Part shown: positions 27,145-36,355 of the stretch, piece after piece | How the letters are laid out: every line of letters starts with the position of its first letter | How positions within the stretch are numbered: position 1 is the stretch's first letter | Assembly: GCA_900550935.1 (NCBI GenBank) | Contig: URUD01000015.1 | Coordinates: forward strand, 1-54,184 | DNA: 54,184 nucleotides | From: an uncultured Roseburia sp. | GTDB lineage: Bacteria; Bacillota; Clostridia; Lachnospirales; Lachnospiraceae | Reading direction: 5' to 3' | The notes under the pieces: model-generated | What the model was told of the DNA's origin: nothing | The model's input: the letters and a program-made list of their open reading frames with translations, nothing else | Databases searched by the model: none | Position numbers and translations under genes: made by a program

Positions 27145-27777
27145 ATGACAGATCCTTATCAGGTGCTTGGTGTGCCGAGAAATGCCTCGGATGACGAGAT
27201 AAAAAAGGCTTACAGAGCATTAAGCCGTAAATATCATCCGGATGCGAATGTAAATAATCCAAACAAGGAACAGGCAGAAGAAAAATTCAAACAGGTGCAG
27301 CAGGCGTACGACCAGATCATGAAAGAAAAGCAGCAGGGAGGCGGCTATGGAGGCGGTTACAGCCAGAATGGAGGCTACAGTTACGGCAGCAACCGGAGCT
27401 ATCAGAGAGCCGGGGATTCTGTACAGATGCAGGCTGCGGCAAATTATATCGTAAATCACTGCTATGCAGAGGCACTCAATGTCTTAAATGGCATTCCGTT
27501 TGCAGAGCGCAGCGCGAGATGGTATTACTACAGTGCGATGGCAAACCAGGGCGCAGGAAACAATATCGTGGCAAGAGAACATGCGACAAGAGCTGTCGAG
27601 ATGGAACCGAGCAATCTGGAGTATCGTCAGTTCAAACAGCATCTGGATAATGGCGGTGCATGGTACAGCAGTATGGGAAGCAGCTATGAACGTCCATATG
27701 CAAGTGCAGGTAACTGGTGTCTTAGCATGCTGTTATTGAATATGATCTGTAACTGCTGTTGTTGCAGACCGTTTTAG
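27145..27777 (+). CDS. Small J-domain (DnaJ-like) protein
   Basis: The 210-residue protein has an N-terminal J domain with the HPD motif at 31-33 (KYHPDANV), so it can stimulate an Hsp70. A Gly/Tyr/Ser-rich linker follows (about 72-98), then TPR-like helices (about 105-175) and a hydrophobic, Cys-clustered tail ending CNCCCCRPF. No DnaJ zinc fingers or substrate domain occur. The tail could be membrane-anchored or metal-binding. Co-transcription with DUF5685 suggests a specialised chaperone pair. Confidence 0.85.
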   Translation: MTDPYQVLGVPRNASDDEIKKAYRALSRKYHPDANVNNPNKEQAEEKFKQVQQAYDQIMKEKQQGGGYGGGYSQNGGYSYGSNRSYQRAGDSVQMQAAANYIVNHCYAEALNVLNGIPFAERSARWYYYSAMANQGAGNNIVAREHATRAVEMEPSNLEYRQFKQHLDNGGAWYSSMGSSYERPYASAGNWCLSMLLLNMICNCCCCRPF

Positions 27778-27817
27778 ATGAAACTTGGCGCACCAGACAC
27801 AGAATTGAGAGTGATAC

Positions 27818-28870
27818 ATGAAAAAAATTAAAATGGATTTGCTTCAATTATACAATACGGTAAACACTATTCTAAATACGATTGATTTCAACGCTTTATT
27901 CAAGGGATTCCATAAGTATAGATTTGCATTATACACAAGCAAAGAAATTATCATTGACGGAAAAGTCCTTTCTTATCAGGACAGCTTCAGAGGAAATACA
28001 GCAGTATTTTACGAGGGTGAATACATTGCTATATGGAATATCGAATTCGATCCGATTGATGATCCCGAACAACTTGCATATTGTTTGATACACGAAATGT
28101 TCCATTGCCATCAGTATACGAACAATGAAACTCGTTACCCCTCTGATTTTGAACTACTTAATTATCCCGATGACGTTGAAAACTTTGTAAACAAATATAA
28201 TGAAAACAAGTATCTTGCCGATGCTTATGAGCAGCGTGATATAGAATTATTGCGTAAATTTGCTTATATCCGTGAAATCCGTTATAAGATCTATCCTTCT
28301 ATGGTGTGTCAGGAACTGAGGGCAGAAACATTAGAAGGAATGGCAGAATATATAGGCTTGAAAGCATTGAAGCTTATCAATGTCGAAAAATATCGTGCCA
28401 TTGTTAATGATTATCTTGGAAAACTCAAAGCAGAAAGCGATCTGTTGTTTGATGTAAGAAGAATATCATATTTTACCGGATCAATCTATTTCCTGTGCCT
28501 GGAGCAATGCGGCTTTTCGGTCAACAATGTTTTCGAAAGCGAAGAAACGGCATATGAACAAAACTGCCTTGATATTACAGGCGTAACAGCGAAGATTATT
28601 CCTTACAGTTTTATTTTGAACAAATACAAACAACTCCGGCAAGAAAAAAGGGCGAAAGTCGAGGAGCATATCAGGCACTCCAAATACATAGAGAGCGATG
28701 CTTTTATTTGCGGCTATGATCCTATGAATATGTTCCGCATTGACGATGTGGTATTTTGCAGTTATTTTGTTTGTATAAACGAAAATGATGAGGTAAAGAC
28801 AATCAATTCTGCGGTTGCCTTAAAATTGGCGGAAGGTTCAGACCGAAGCATTGTTGGATATTACCTTTAA
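27818..28870 (+). CDS. HExxH protein, putative metallopeptidase-like
   Basis: The 350-residue protein carries HEMFH at 92-96 and, about 75 residues later, ETLEGMAEYIG (Glu about 173 and 177), a spacing compatible with a gluzincin zinc site. No signal peptide or membrane helix is present. I do not recognise a named family. Base use is more AT-rich than its neighbours, and Phe/Ile/Lys/Tyr are frequent, so acquisition from elsewhere is possible. No clear operon partner: the J-protein gene ends 40 bases upstream and pyrI converges from the other side. Confidence 0.6.
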   Translation: MKKIKMDLLQLYNTVNTILNTIDFNALFKGFHKYRFALYTSKEIIIDGKVLSYQDSFRGNTAVFYEGEYIAIWNIEFDPIDDPEQLAYCLIHEMFHCHQYTNNETRYPSDFELLNYPDDVENFVNKYNENKYLADAYEQRDIELLRKFAYIREIRYKIYPSMVCQELRAETLEGMAEYIGLKALKLINVEKYRAIVNDYLGKLKAESDLLFDVRRISYFTGSIYFLCLEQCGFSVNNVFESEETAYEQNCLDITGVTAKIIPYSFILNKYKQLRQEKRAKVEEHIRHSKYIESDAFICGYDPMNMFRIDDVVFCSYFVCINENDEVKTINSAVALKLAEGSDRSIVGYYL

Positions 28871-28947
28871 GTTGCGAAGATTTTATAAAACAGGCAAGTA
28901 TAGGGAAACAGAATCCCTTGATAAAAGCTCAAGCGCATCAGTTGCAT

Positions 28948-28989
28948 CCTACAAGAACGCCAGACTGTAAGGTCTGGCGTTCTTGTAGG
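28948..28989. terminator. Perfect 18-bp inverted repeat between convergent genes
   Basis: CCTACAAGAACGCCAGAC, six-base loop TGTAAG, then its exact reverse complement, ending two bases from the pyrI stop. No long T run follows on either strand, so it may be a bidirectional terminator without a classical tail or an mRNA 3'-end stabiliser. Confidence 0.6.
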
Positions 28990-28990
28990 T

Positions 28991-29422
28991 CTAGCGTTTA
29001 TTTGTATATTTCTCTTCGCAGTATTTGCAGCGGTATACTTCTTTTTCCGGGTCGGTCAGGATGAAGATCTGGTCTAATTCCTGCTCGATCGAAGTGATAC
29101 AGCGCGGGTTTTTACACCGGATGACATTTTTGACCTGTTTTGGAAGCTGAAGTTCCTTTTTGGCAACGATCTTATTGTCCTGAATGACATTTACGGTGAT
29201 ATTGTGGTCGATAAAACCGAGGATATCAAGGTCAAGGGCTTCGATCGGACATTCTACTTTCAGAATATCCTTTTTGCCCATCTTGCTGCTTTTTGCATTT
29301 TTGATAATGGCAACACTGCAGTCAAGCTGGTCTAATTTCAGATCATGGTAAAGACGTAAACTCATACCAGGCTGGATGTGGTCTAATACAAATCCTTCCT
29401 GGATTCCACTGATATTTAACAT
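28991..29422 (-). CDS. pyrI: Aspartate carbamoyltransferase regulatory subunit (copy 1)
   Basis: The 143-residue protein has an N-terminal allosteric domain (GIQEGFVLDHIQPG) and a C-terminal zinc domain with CKNPRC and CKYC (the four Cys ligands), which joins regulatory to catalytic subunits. It binds nucleotide effectors and tunes PyrB. It lies 39 bases after pyrB copy 1. A second PyrI occurs at 46908-47333. Confidence 0.95.
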   Translation of the reverse strand: MLNISGIQEGFVLDHIQPGMSLRLYHDLKLDQLDCSVAIIKNAKSSKMGKKDILKVECPIEALDLDILGFIDHNITVNVIQDNKIVAKKELQLPKQVKNVIRCKNPRCITSIEQELDQIFILTDPEKEVYRCKYCEEKYTNKR

Positions 29423-29461
29423 AATGTAAACTCTTCCTTTCAGATAATCGGTTGCATGGAT

Positions 29462-30379
29462 TTATACCTGGATCTCTAACAGGGTAAGGATGAGTGCCAT
29501 ACGGACATAGACACCATACTGTGCCTGTTTGAAGTAAGCTGCTCTCGGATCGTCATCAACTTCGACCGAGATCTCATTGACACGCGGAAGCGGATGGAGT
29601 ACTAACATATCCTCCCTGGCGAGATCTAATTTTGCTTTGGTCAGTACATAGAAATCTTTTAAGCGGATGTAATCCTCTTCGTTGAAGAAACGCTCTTTCT
29701 GAACACGGGTCATATAGAGTACGTCAAGTTCCGGCATGGCATCTTCGAGGCGTTCACACTCGGTAAATGGAATGTTGTTTGCCATGAGGACATCTTCTCG
29801 GATATAGCTTGGAATACGCAGCTCTTCCGGTGAGATCAGAACAAAACGGATGCCCGGATAACGGATCAGGGCAGCAATCAGAGAGTGTACGGTACGGCCG
29901 AATTTTAAATCTCCACAGAGTCCGATCGTCATATTGCCAAGGCGTCCTTTTAAGGAACGGATCGTTAACAGATCGGTTAATGTCTGAGTGGGATGTTGAT
30001 GACCGCCATCACCGGCGTTGATTACTGGAATAAGAGATTTCTGGGAAGCTACAAGAGGTGCACCTTCCTTTGGATGACGCATAGCACAGATATCTGCGTA
30101 GCAGGAAATAATACGAATCGTATCGGAGACGCTTTCTCCTTTGGCAGCGGAACTGGAATCCGCACTTGAAAAACCTAAAACAGAACCACCAAGATTTAAC
30201 ATGGCAGCTTCGAAACTAAGTCTGGTTCTTGTGCTTGGCTCATAGAAGCAGGTGGCGAGTTTTTTGCCGTCACATGCGTGGGCATATTTTGCCGGATGCT
30301 TCTCAATGTCGTTGGCAAGGTCTAACAGCTTGTCCAACTCTTCTACGGAGAAGTCCAACGGGTTCATTAAATGACGCAT
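29462..30379 (-). CDS. pyrB: Aspartate carbamoyltransferase catalytic subunit (copy 1)
   Basis: The 305-residue protein has the carbamoyl-phosphate motif STRTRLSFE (about 50), the mobile-loop Lys in SSAAKGESV, HPTQTL (about 134), and the aspartate-binding HPLPR (about 265). It makes carbamoyl-aspartate in pyrimidine synthesis. The start MRHLMNPLD follows a strong AAGGAGG. A clear promoter with an overlapping inverted repeat stands upstream. No other pyr genes adjoin, so this pyrBI pair appears to be a stand-alone unit. Confidence 0.96.
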   Translation of the reverse strand: MRHLMNPLDFSVEELDKLLDLANDIEKHPAKYAHACDGKKLATCFYEPSTRTRLSFEAAMLNLGGSVLGFSSADSSSAAKGESVSDTIRIISCYADICAMRHPKEGAPLVASQKSLIPVINAGDGGHQHPTQTLTDLLTIRSLKGRLGNMTIGLCGDLKFGRTVHSLIAALIRYPGIRFVLISPEELRIPSYIREDVLMANNIPFTECERLEDAMPELDVLYMTRVQKERFFNEEDYIRLKDFYVLTKAKLDLAREDMLVLHPLPRVNEISVEVDDDPRAAYFKQAQYGVYVRMALILTLLEIQV

Positions 30380-30420
30380 ATAATCCTCCTTAAACGATAT
30401 AGCCTCATTGGCATTTTTAC

Positions 30421-30450
30421 TATCATATAATAATCATATGATAATTTCAA
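30421..30450 (-). promoter_or_regulatory. Promoter of pyrBI copy 1 with overlapping palindrome
   Basis: Minus-strand TTGAAA (30450-30445), 17-base spacer, TATGAT (30427-30422). The spacer and -10 are covered by a perfect inverted repeat TATCATAT-N7-ATATGATA (30443-30421), which could be a repressor site. The regulator is unknown. Confidence 0.6.
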
Positions 30451-30548
30451 GAGAGCAAATTATTTACGTTATATTGACAAAATAGAAATGTATTTTCAGA
30501 AAATTTTGTCGCTTCATTCACGATCGTAGAAGGTTCACAAACATTCTG

Positions 30549-30953
30549 TTATTTTTGGTAATCTGCGTTTTCGTGAACGAGGATCCGCTCAAATAAAAGC
30601 CCTGCCAGCATCCAGAATGGCGCGTAATCCAGCCGGATGACACCATCGATATTTGCTTTTGCATCGCTGTAATCCCATGGGCAGAGTTCATGTTTTTTTA
30701 ACAGGGAACCGCTGAGATATTCAAAGGAAAAGATGCCAAGTGCATAGATACTGCCGCGTAAAAGGATTGGTTTTTCACGTAAAAGTTTAAAGACAGGAGC
30801 AATGACAGCCGCCATACCATAGATGGGGAACATCCAAAGAGAAGTCCTTCCGATCAGCCGCTTGTCATGTTTTAAGAGGGAACCGGCAGAGGTAAACACG
30901 ATCTCCATGCACCATCCGGTAAGACCACAGATACAAAAATCTTTTCCAAACAT
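30549..30953 (-). CDS. CmpB-like integral membrane protein (putative ABC transporter permease family)
   Basis: The 134-residue membrane protein begins MFGKDFCICGLTGWCMEIVF with an AAAGGAT site, although the frame stays open upstream to 31106. Conserved features of this family are the GLTGWCMEI start, the central SLWMFPIYG, the GSLLKKHELCPWDYSDAK segment and RLDYAPFWMLAGLL near the end. About three to four membrane helices. Function is not established; despite the family name no ATPase is nearby. Confidence 0.7.
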   Translation of the reverse strand: MFGKDFCICGLTGWCMEIVFTSAGSLLKHDKRLIGRTSLWMFPIYGMAAVIAPVFKLLREKPILLRGSIYALGIFSFEYLSGSLLKKHELCPWDYSDAKANIDGVIRLDYAPFWMLAGLLFERILVHENADYQK

Positions 30954-31092
30954 AGCAGGAATCCTTTCTTTTTTCGATAGTGGATTACATTTAGTATCTG
31001 TCAAAAAAAGAAAAACATACGAAAAGAGCGGATAACTTGTAAAAAGAGAAATTACAGCATATAATAAAACAAGTGTATTCGAAAGGTGTACA

Positions 31093-32640
31093 ATGCAGTT
31101 AAACAAATTAATAGAGCATGTGTCCTATGAGAGCGTGCACGGCAGCCCGGCAATACAGATCACAGATCTCTGCTACGATTCGAGAAAAGCGAAACCGGGG
31201 TGTATGTTCGTCTGTATCCGGGGCACACAGTCCGATGGACATGATTATGTGTTAGATGCAGTGGAACGGGGGGCTGTGGCTGTCGTGGTCGAGAAAAAGC
31301 GTATCGTGTGCGCTGCTGCAAACCGGGTACTTTATACAAAGACGGAACGGATCTGTTTTGATACGCTGTTACATACTTATCAGGCTGCAATCCTGGTAGT
31401 ACCCCGGAGCAGACTGGCACTGGCAGAATTATCGGCAGCATTTTTTGATTTCCCGGCAAAGAAGTTAAAGATGATCGGGATCACCGGGACAAAAGGAAAG
31501 ACGACGACGGCTTTTTTTACAACTGCGATCCTGCGGGAAGCCGGATACAAAACCGGCATAGTCGGCACGGTATGTCTGGACGATGGAAAACAGGTAACGT
31601 CATCGGAACACACGACACCGGAGAGCTACGATCTGCAGAAAATACTGTTTCAGATGGTGGAAAACGGCTGTCAGTGCTGTGTGATGGAAGTGTCCTCACA
31701 GGGGATAAAAATGGATCGTACGGCTGGCATTTTTTTTGATATTGGTGTATTTTTGAATATAGAGCCGGATCATATCGGTGCAGCAGAGCACGCTACATTT
31801 CTGGAATATCTTTACTGCAAGAGCAGACTATTGCAGCAGTGCAGAGTTGGGATCGTAAATCAGGATGATGTCAATACCTATAAGGTGCTGCGCGGTCATA
31901 CCTGCCAGCTCGAAACTTTTTCCATGCGCGAGGGCATTGCCGGAGAGGCGGACATGGTGGCAGGAGAAACCTGCTTTTATATGGAGCAGGGGGAATTGCA
32001 CAGCCGGTTCCGGTTAAGAAAGGGAACGCACAGCATGCAGCTTACGATCCCGTTTCCTGGTATCTTTAATGTATACAATGCGTTGGCAGCCACGCTGATC
32101 GCCTCTCATTTTAATGTGACAGAAGAACAGGTAAAGCGGGCACTGCAGCATCAGACGATCCCCGGCAGATGCGAAAACCTGCATATTTCAGATAAATATG
32201 TGTTTCTGATCGATTATGCGCATAATGAGATGAGCCTGCGCAATCTGCTGCTTGGTTTAAAGCAGTTTAAACCGGGGCGGCTGATCGTGATATTTGGCTG
32301 CGGGGGAAACCGTTCCGGACTGCGCAGAAACCGGATGGGAGAGACCGCAGGACTTTTTGCAGACATTACGATCCTGACATCGGATAATCCAAGATGGGAG
32401 GATCCGGAGCGGATCTTAGATGATATTGAAGAGGGCATCCGTGATACCGGAGGCAGTTATGTTCGTATCACAGACCGCAGGGAGGCAGTGCGATACGCTG
32501 TTTCAATTGCAGAGGAAAACGATATCGTAGTGCTGGCAGGAAAAGGACATGAAGACTATCAGGAGATCAGAGGAGTCAGATATCCGATGACAGACCGGCA
32601 GCTTGCAAAAGAGGCAGCCGGAGAGCAACCAAAGGAGTAG
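31093..32640 (+). CDS. murE: UDP-MurNAc-tripeptide synthetase (meso-DAP type)
   Basis: The 515-residue Mur ligase has the ATP motif GITGTKGKTTT (about 132-142), the central LNIEPDHIGAAEH, and the amino-acid selectivity motif TSDNPRWEDP; the DNPR form marks enzymes adding meso-diaminopimelate. It adds the third residue to the peptidoglycan stem in the cytoplasm. ATG at 31093 follows GAAAGG. priA begins ten bases after its stop. Confidence 0.94.
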   Translation: MQLNKLIEHVSYESVHGSPAIQITDLCYDSRKAKPGCMFVCIRGTQSDGHDYVLDAVERGAVAVVVEKKRIVCAAANRVLYTKTERICFDTLLHTYQAAILVVPRSRLALAELSAAFFDFPAKKLKMIGITGTKGKTTTAFFTTAILREAGYKTGIVGTVCLDDGKQVTSSEHTTPESYDLQKILFQMVENGCQCCVMEVSSQGIKMDRTAGIFFDIGVFLNIEPDHIGAAEHATFLEYLYCKSRLLQQCRVGIVNQDDVNTYKVLRGHTCQLETFSMREGIAGEADMVAGETCFYMEQGELHSRFRLRKGTHSMQLTIPFPGIFNVYNALAATLIASHFNVTEEQVKRALQHQTIPGRCENLHISDKYVFLIDYAHNEMSLRNLLLGLKQFKPGRLIVIFGCGGNRSGLRRNRMGETAGLFADITILTSDNPRWEDPERILDDIEEGIRDTGGSYVRITDRREAVRYAVSIAEENDIVVLAGKGHEDYQEIRGVRYPMTDRQLAKEAAGEQPKE

Positions 32641-32649
32641 AAACAGGAA

Positions 32650-34890
32650 ATGGCAGAATATGCGAATATCATTGTAGATATTTCCCATGAAAAATTAGAT
32701 AAGACGTTCCAGTACCGGGTTCCGCAGCAGTTAAAGCAGACTATCCGGGAGGGGATGCAGGTATCCATTCCTTTTGGTGCAAGAAAGATCAAGGGCTTTG
32801 TGGTAGAACTGACGGATGAACCGGCTTATGAAGTCGACAAGATCAAAGACATCTATGAGGTTGTCAAAAACGGGGTCTCGATCGAAAGCCAGATGATCGC
32901 GCTGGCAGCCTGGATGCGGAAAAATTATGGCGGAACCATGAATCAGGCATTAAAGACGGTGCTTCCGGCACGTGTTAAGACAAAGGAACTGGAGAAGAAG
33001 ATCGTCCGTCTGGCACTGCATCCGCTTGAGGCGAAAAACCAGCTCGCGGAGTACGAGCGTAAACATTCTGTTGCAAGGGCAAGACTTCTTACCGCTCTCT
33101 TAGAGCAGGGAGAACTGGAGTGGAATGTCATCACGCAGAAACTGAATGTGACAACAGCGGTCATACGGGCGATGGAGGAAGCCGGCATCGTAAAGGTGCT
33201 ACGGACGACTACATACAGAAATCCGGTCGGGCATCTGTCACAGAAAGGCTATGATAAAATATTAAATGAAGAACAGCAGCAGGCGGTGGATCAGATCGTA
33301 TCGGACTATGAGAATAACATCCGAAAAACCTATCTGATCAAGGGTGTGACCGGAAGCGGCAAGACGGAAGTCTATATGGAACTGATCTCCCATGTGATAA
33401 AGCACGGAAAACAGGCAATCGTGCTGATCCCGGAGATCGCACTGACCTATCAGACCGTCATGCGTTTTTATCATCGGTTCGGCGACCGGGTTTCTATCTT
33501 AAATTCCAAGCTTTCCCAGGGAGAGCGGTATGACCAGAGTCTGCGCGCGCAAAACGGAGAGATCGATATTATGATCGGACCGCGTTCCGCGCTGTTTACC
33601 CCGTTCCCAGATCTCGGCCTCATTATCATAGATGAAGAACATGAGACTTCTTATAAGAGTGAGACTGTTCCAAAATATCATGCAAGGGAGACTGCAATCG
33701 AGCGGGCGCGCATGAGCGGAGCAAGCGTGGTGTTAGGTTCCGCAACACCATCCGTGGACAGTTATTACTATGCAAAACAGGGCAGATATGAGCTGATCGA
33801 GTTAAAAAAACGTGTGATGGAAAAACCGCTTCCAGCCTGCGAGATCGTCGATCTGCGCGAGGAATTAAGGAGAGGGAACCGTTCGATTTTAAGTGACAGT
33901 CTTTCAGAGAAAATGGAGGAGCGGTTAAAAAACGGGCAGCAGACCATACTTTTTATCAACCGGAGGGGAATTGCAGGCTTTGTCTCTTGCAGAGCCTGCG
34001 GTCATGTGATAAAATGTCCGCATTGCGATGTATCGTTAAGTCAGCATGCAAACGGCAGTCTACTCTGTCATTATTGTGGGCACAAAGAGCCGATGCCAAA
34101 GGCCTGTCCGGTCTGCGGATCGCGCTATATCGGAGGCTTTAAAGCAGGAACGCAAAAGATCGAGCAGGTTGTAAAAGAGCGTTTCCCAGCGGCAAGAGTA
34201 CTGCGTATGGATTTCGATACGACAAGGAGCAAAGAGGGACACGAAAAGATCTTATCGGCGTTTGCCAATCAGGAAGCGGATATTTTAGTCGGTACACAGA
34301 TGATCGTAAAGGGACATGATTTCCCGAATGTGACACTGGTTGGTATCCTTGCCGCAGACATGTCACTGCACAGCGGTGATTTCCATGCAGCGGAGCGGAC
34401 ATTTGAACTGCTGACCCAGGCGGCAGGACGTGCCGGAAGGGGAGATCTGCCCGGAGAGGTTGTCATACAGACTTATACGCCGGAGCATTACAGCATTGTG
34501 ACCGCAGAGAAACAGGATTATGAAGCGTTTTACGAGCAGGAGATCGCCTATCGCAGGATGTTATCCTATCCGCCGGTTTATCATATGCTTGTTATCTTAT
34601 GTACCTCAGAAGAGGAAACAAAAGCATACGAAGCGGCAAAGACGATCATGGATCATGTGGAGAGGCGGCTGCTTGAGGTATACCAGAAGGAACGGGTCAT
34701 TCCGATCGGACCGGCGGATGCGGCAGTAGCAAAGGTCTCGGATGTCTACCGGAAAATTGTTTATCTGAAAGCAGAGCAGTACCAGATGCTTGTGACAATA
34801 AAAGATGAAATAGAAGAACTGATGCAGGAAAACCGTCAGTTTTCCGATGTAACCGTTCAATTTGACTTTAATCCGACAAGTGGGTTTTAA
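32650..34890 (+). CDS. priA: Primosomal protein N', replication-restart helicase
   Basis: The 746-residue protein has an N-terminal DNA-binding domain, Walker A GVTGSGKTEVY (about 232), DEEH (about 325), four paired-Cys zinc sites (CRACG, CPHCD, CHYCG, CPVCGS; about 445-490), and helicase motif VI in QAAGRAGRG. It reloads the replisome at stalled forks. It is followed by def, 23 bases on. Confidence 0.97.
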   Translation: MAEYANIIVDISHEKLDKTFQYRVPQQLKQTIREGMQVSIPFGARKIKGFVVELTDEPAYEVDKIKDIYEVVKNGVSIESQMIALAAWMRKNYGGTMNQALKTVLPARVKTKELEKKIVRLALHPLEAKNQLAEYERKHSVARARLLTALLEQGELEWNVITQKLNVTTAVIRAMEEAGIVKVLRTTTYRNPVGHLSQKGYDKILNEEQQQAVDQIVSDYENNIRKTYLIKGVTGSGKTEVYMELISHVIKHGKQAIVLIPEIALTYQTVMRFYHRFGDRVSILNSKLSQGERYDQSLRAQNGEIDIMIGPRSALFTPFPDLGLIIIDEEHETSYKSETVPKYHARETAIERARMSGASVVLGSATPSVDSYYYAKQGRYELIELKKRVMEKPLPACEIVDLREELRRGNRSILSDSLSEKMEERLKNGQQTILFINRRGIAGFVSCRACGHVIKCPHCDVSLSQHANGSLLCHYCGHKEPMPKACPVCGSRYIGGFKAGTQKIEQVVKERFPAARVLRMDFDTTRSKEGHEKILSAFANQEADILVGTQMIVKGHDFPNVTLVGILAADMSLHSGDFHAAERTFELLTQAAGRAGRGDLPGEVVIQTYTPEHYSIVTAEKQDYEAFYEQEIAYRRMLSYPPVYHMLVILCTSEEETKAYEAAKTIMDHVERRLLEVYQKERVIPIGPADAAVAKVSDVYRKIVYLKAEQYQMLVTIKDEIEELMQENRQFSDVTVQFDFNPTSGF

Positions 34891-34913
34891 CAGAAGAAAT
34901 GGAGGAAAAGAAA

Positions 34914-35387
34914 ATGGCACTTAGAACAATTCGTATTCAGGGAGATCCGGTCTTAGAGAAGGTCTGCAAGCCGGTCTCGGAGGTAACAGAAAAGATCAGG
35001 GATCTGATCGATGACATGATCGAGACCATGTATGAGGCAAATGGCGTTGGACTTGCAGCACCACAGGTCGGCATTTTAAAGAGGATCGTAGTCATTGATG
35101 TCGGGGAGGGACCGATCGTGATGATCAATCCATGCATCCTTGAGACATCCGGAGAACAGACCGGAGATGAGGGATGCTTAAGTCTTCCGGGCAAAGCAGG
35201 CGTTGTGACAAGACCAGATTATGTAAAGGCAAAGGCATACAACGAAGATATGGAAGAATATACCATCGAGGGAACGGCACTTCTGGCAAGAGCCATCTGC
35301 CATGAGTTAGATCATCTGGATGGACATATGTATACAGAAAAAGTAGAGGGACCTTTGCATGAGGTCACCTACGAGGAGGAAGAATAA
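34914..35387 (+). CDS. def: Peptide deformylase
   Basis: The 157-residue protein starts at ATG 34914 with GGAGG eight bases upstream. All three family motifs are present: GVGLAAPQVG (about 42), EGCLSLPG (about 86) and HELDH (about 129). It removes the formyl group from new proteins and is coupled with fmt, five bases downstream. Confidence 0.97.
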   Translation: MALRTIRIQGDPVLEKVCKPVSEVTEKIRDLIDDMIETMYEANGVGLAAPQVGILKRIVVIDVGEGPIVMINPCILETSGEQTGDEGCLSLPGKAGVVTRPDYVKAKAYNEDMEEYTIEGTALLARAICHELDHLDGHMYTEKVEGPLHEVTYEEEE

Positions 35388-35392
35388 TATCA

Positions 35393-36328
35393 ATGAGAGT
35401 AATTTTTATGGGAACACCGGATTTTGCGGTGGAGACATTGGAAGAAATCATAGCAGCAGGACATGAGGTCGTGCTTGTCGTTTCACAGCCGGACAAGGCA
35501 GTGGGAAGAAGCAAAGCGTTAAAATACACTCCGGTAAAGGCATGTGCGATCGAGCATGGGATTGAGGTATACCAGCCGGAGCGCATCCGTGATACCGAGT
35601 GTGTGGAGCATCTGAAAGGGTATCAGCCGGACATTATAATTGTTGAGGCCTTTGGACAGATCATCCCGAAAGTCATTCTGGACATGCCAAAGTATGGCTG
35701 TATCAATGTGCATGCATCTCTTTTGCCAAAATACCGTGGTGCCGCACCGATCCAGTGGGCAGTCATCAATGGCGATAAAGTGACCGGTGTTACCACCATG
35801 CGCATGGATGAGGGACTGGATACCGGTGATATGATCTTAAAAGAAGAGATAGAACTGGCAGAAGATGAGACAGGAGGAAGTCTGTTTGACCGCCTTTCCA
35901 AAACAGGTGCCACACTTTGTGTAAAGACCATGGAAGCGATCGAAAACGGAACCGCAGTCTATACACCACAGGACAGCAGTCTTGCCACACATACCGCCAA
36001 GATCCATAAAGAACTTGGAAGTATCGACTGGACGAAGCCAGCAAAAGAGATTGAGTGCCTGATCCGCGGACTGGATCCATGGCCAAGTGCATACACAAGA
36101 CTTGGCGATAAGACCTTAAAGATCTGGAAGGCAAAAGTGCTTGACGAGAACACAAAAGCTGCACCGGGATGTCTGGCGAAGGTAACAAAAAATACCATCT
36201 GGGTACAGACCGGAGAGGGTGTGTTGTCTTTACTTGAAGTACAGTTAGAGGGAAAAAAACGAATGACGACAGAGTCGTTCTTAAACGGATATACCGTGGA
36301 AGAGGGAACCTATTTTAAAAAGGGATAA
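35393..36328 (+). CDS. fmt: Methionyl-tRNA formyltransferase
   Basis: The 311-residue protein begins MRVIFMGTPDFAVETLEE, with the formyl-folate site in NVHASLLPKYRGAAPI (about 108-123) and the C-terminal OB-like domain after about residue 205. It formylates initiator Met-tRNA. def-fmt order is standard. Confidence 0.97.
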   Translation: MRVIFMGTPDFAVETLEEIIAAGHEVVLVVSQPDKAVGRSKALKYTPVKACAIEHGIEVYQPERIRDTECVEHLKGYQPDIIIVEAFGQIIPKVILDMPKYGCINVHASLLPKYRGAAPIQWAVINGDKVTGVTTMRMDEGLDTGDMILKEEIELAEDETGGSLFDRLSKTGATLCVKTMEAIENGTAVYTPQDSSLATHTAKIHKELGSIDWTKPAKEIECLIRGLDPWPSAYTRLGDKTLKIWKAKVLDENTKAAPGCLAKVTKNTIWVQTGEGVLSLLEVQLEGKKRMTTESFLNGYTVEEGTYFKKG

Positions 36329-36355
36329 TGGATCAAACAGAAAGGAAGGATTGGA

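Noticed and set aside
27340..27420. Gly-Tyr-Ser codon repeats in the J-protein as a DNA repeat
   Set aside because: It is the usual low-complexity linker of J-proteins, with mixed codons and no exact repeat unit.
30549..31106. Longer 185-residue version of the CmpB-like protein
   Set aside because: The extra 51 residues overlap the murE start region and lack family pattern; MFGKDFCICG with a ribosome site at 30953 is preferred.
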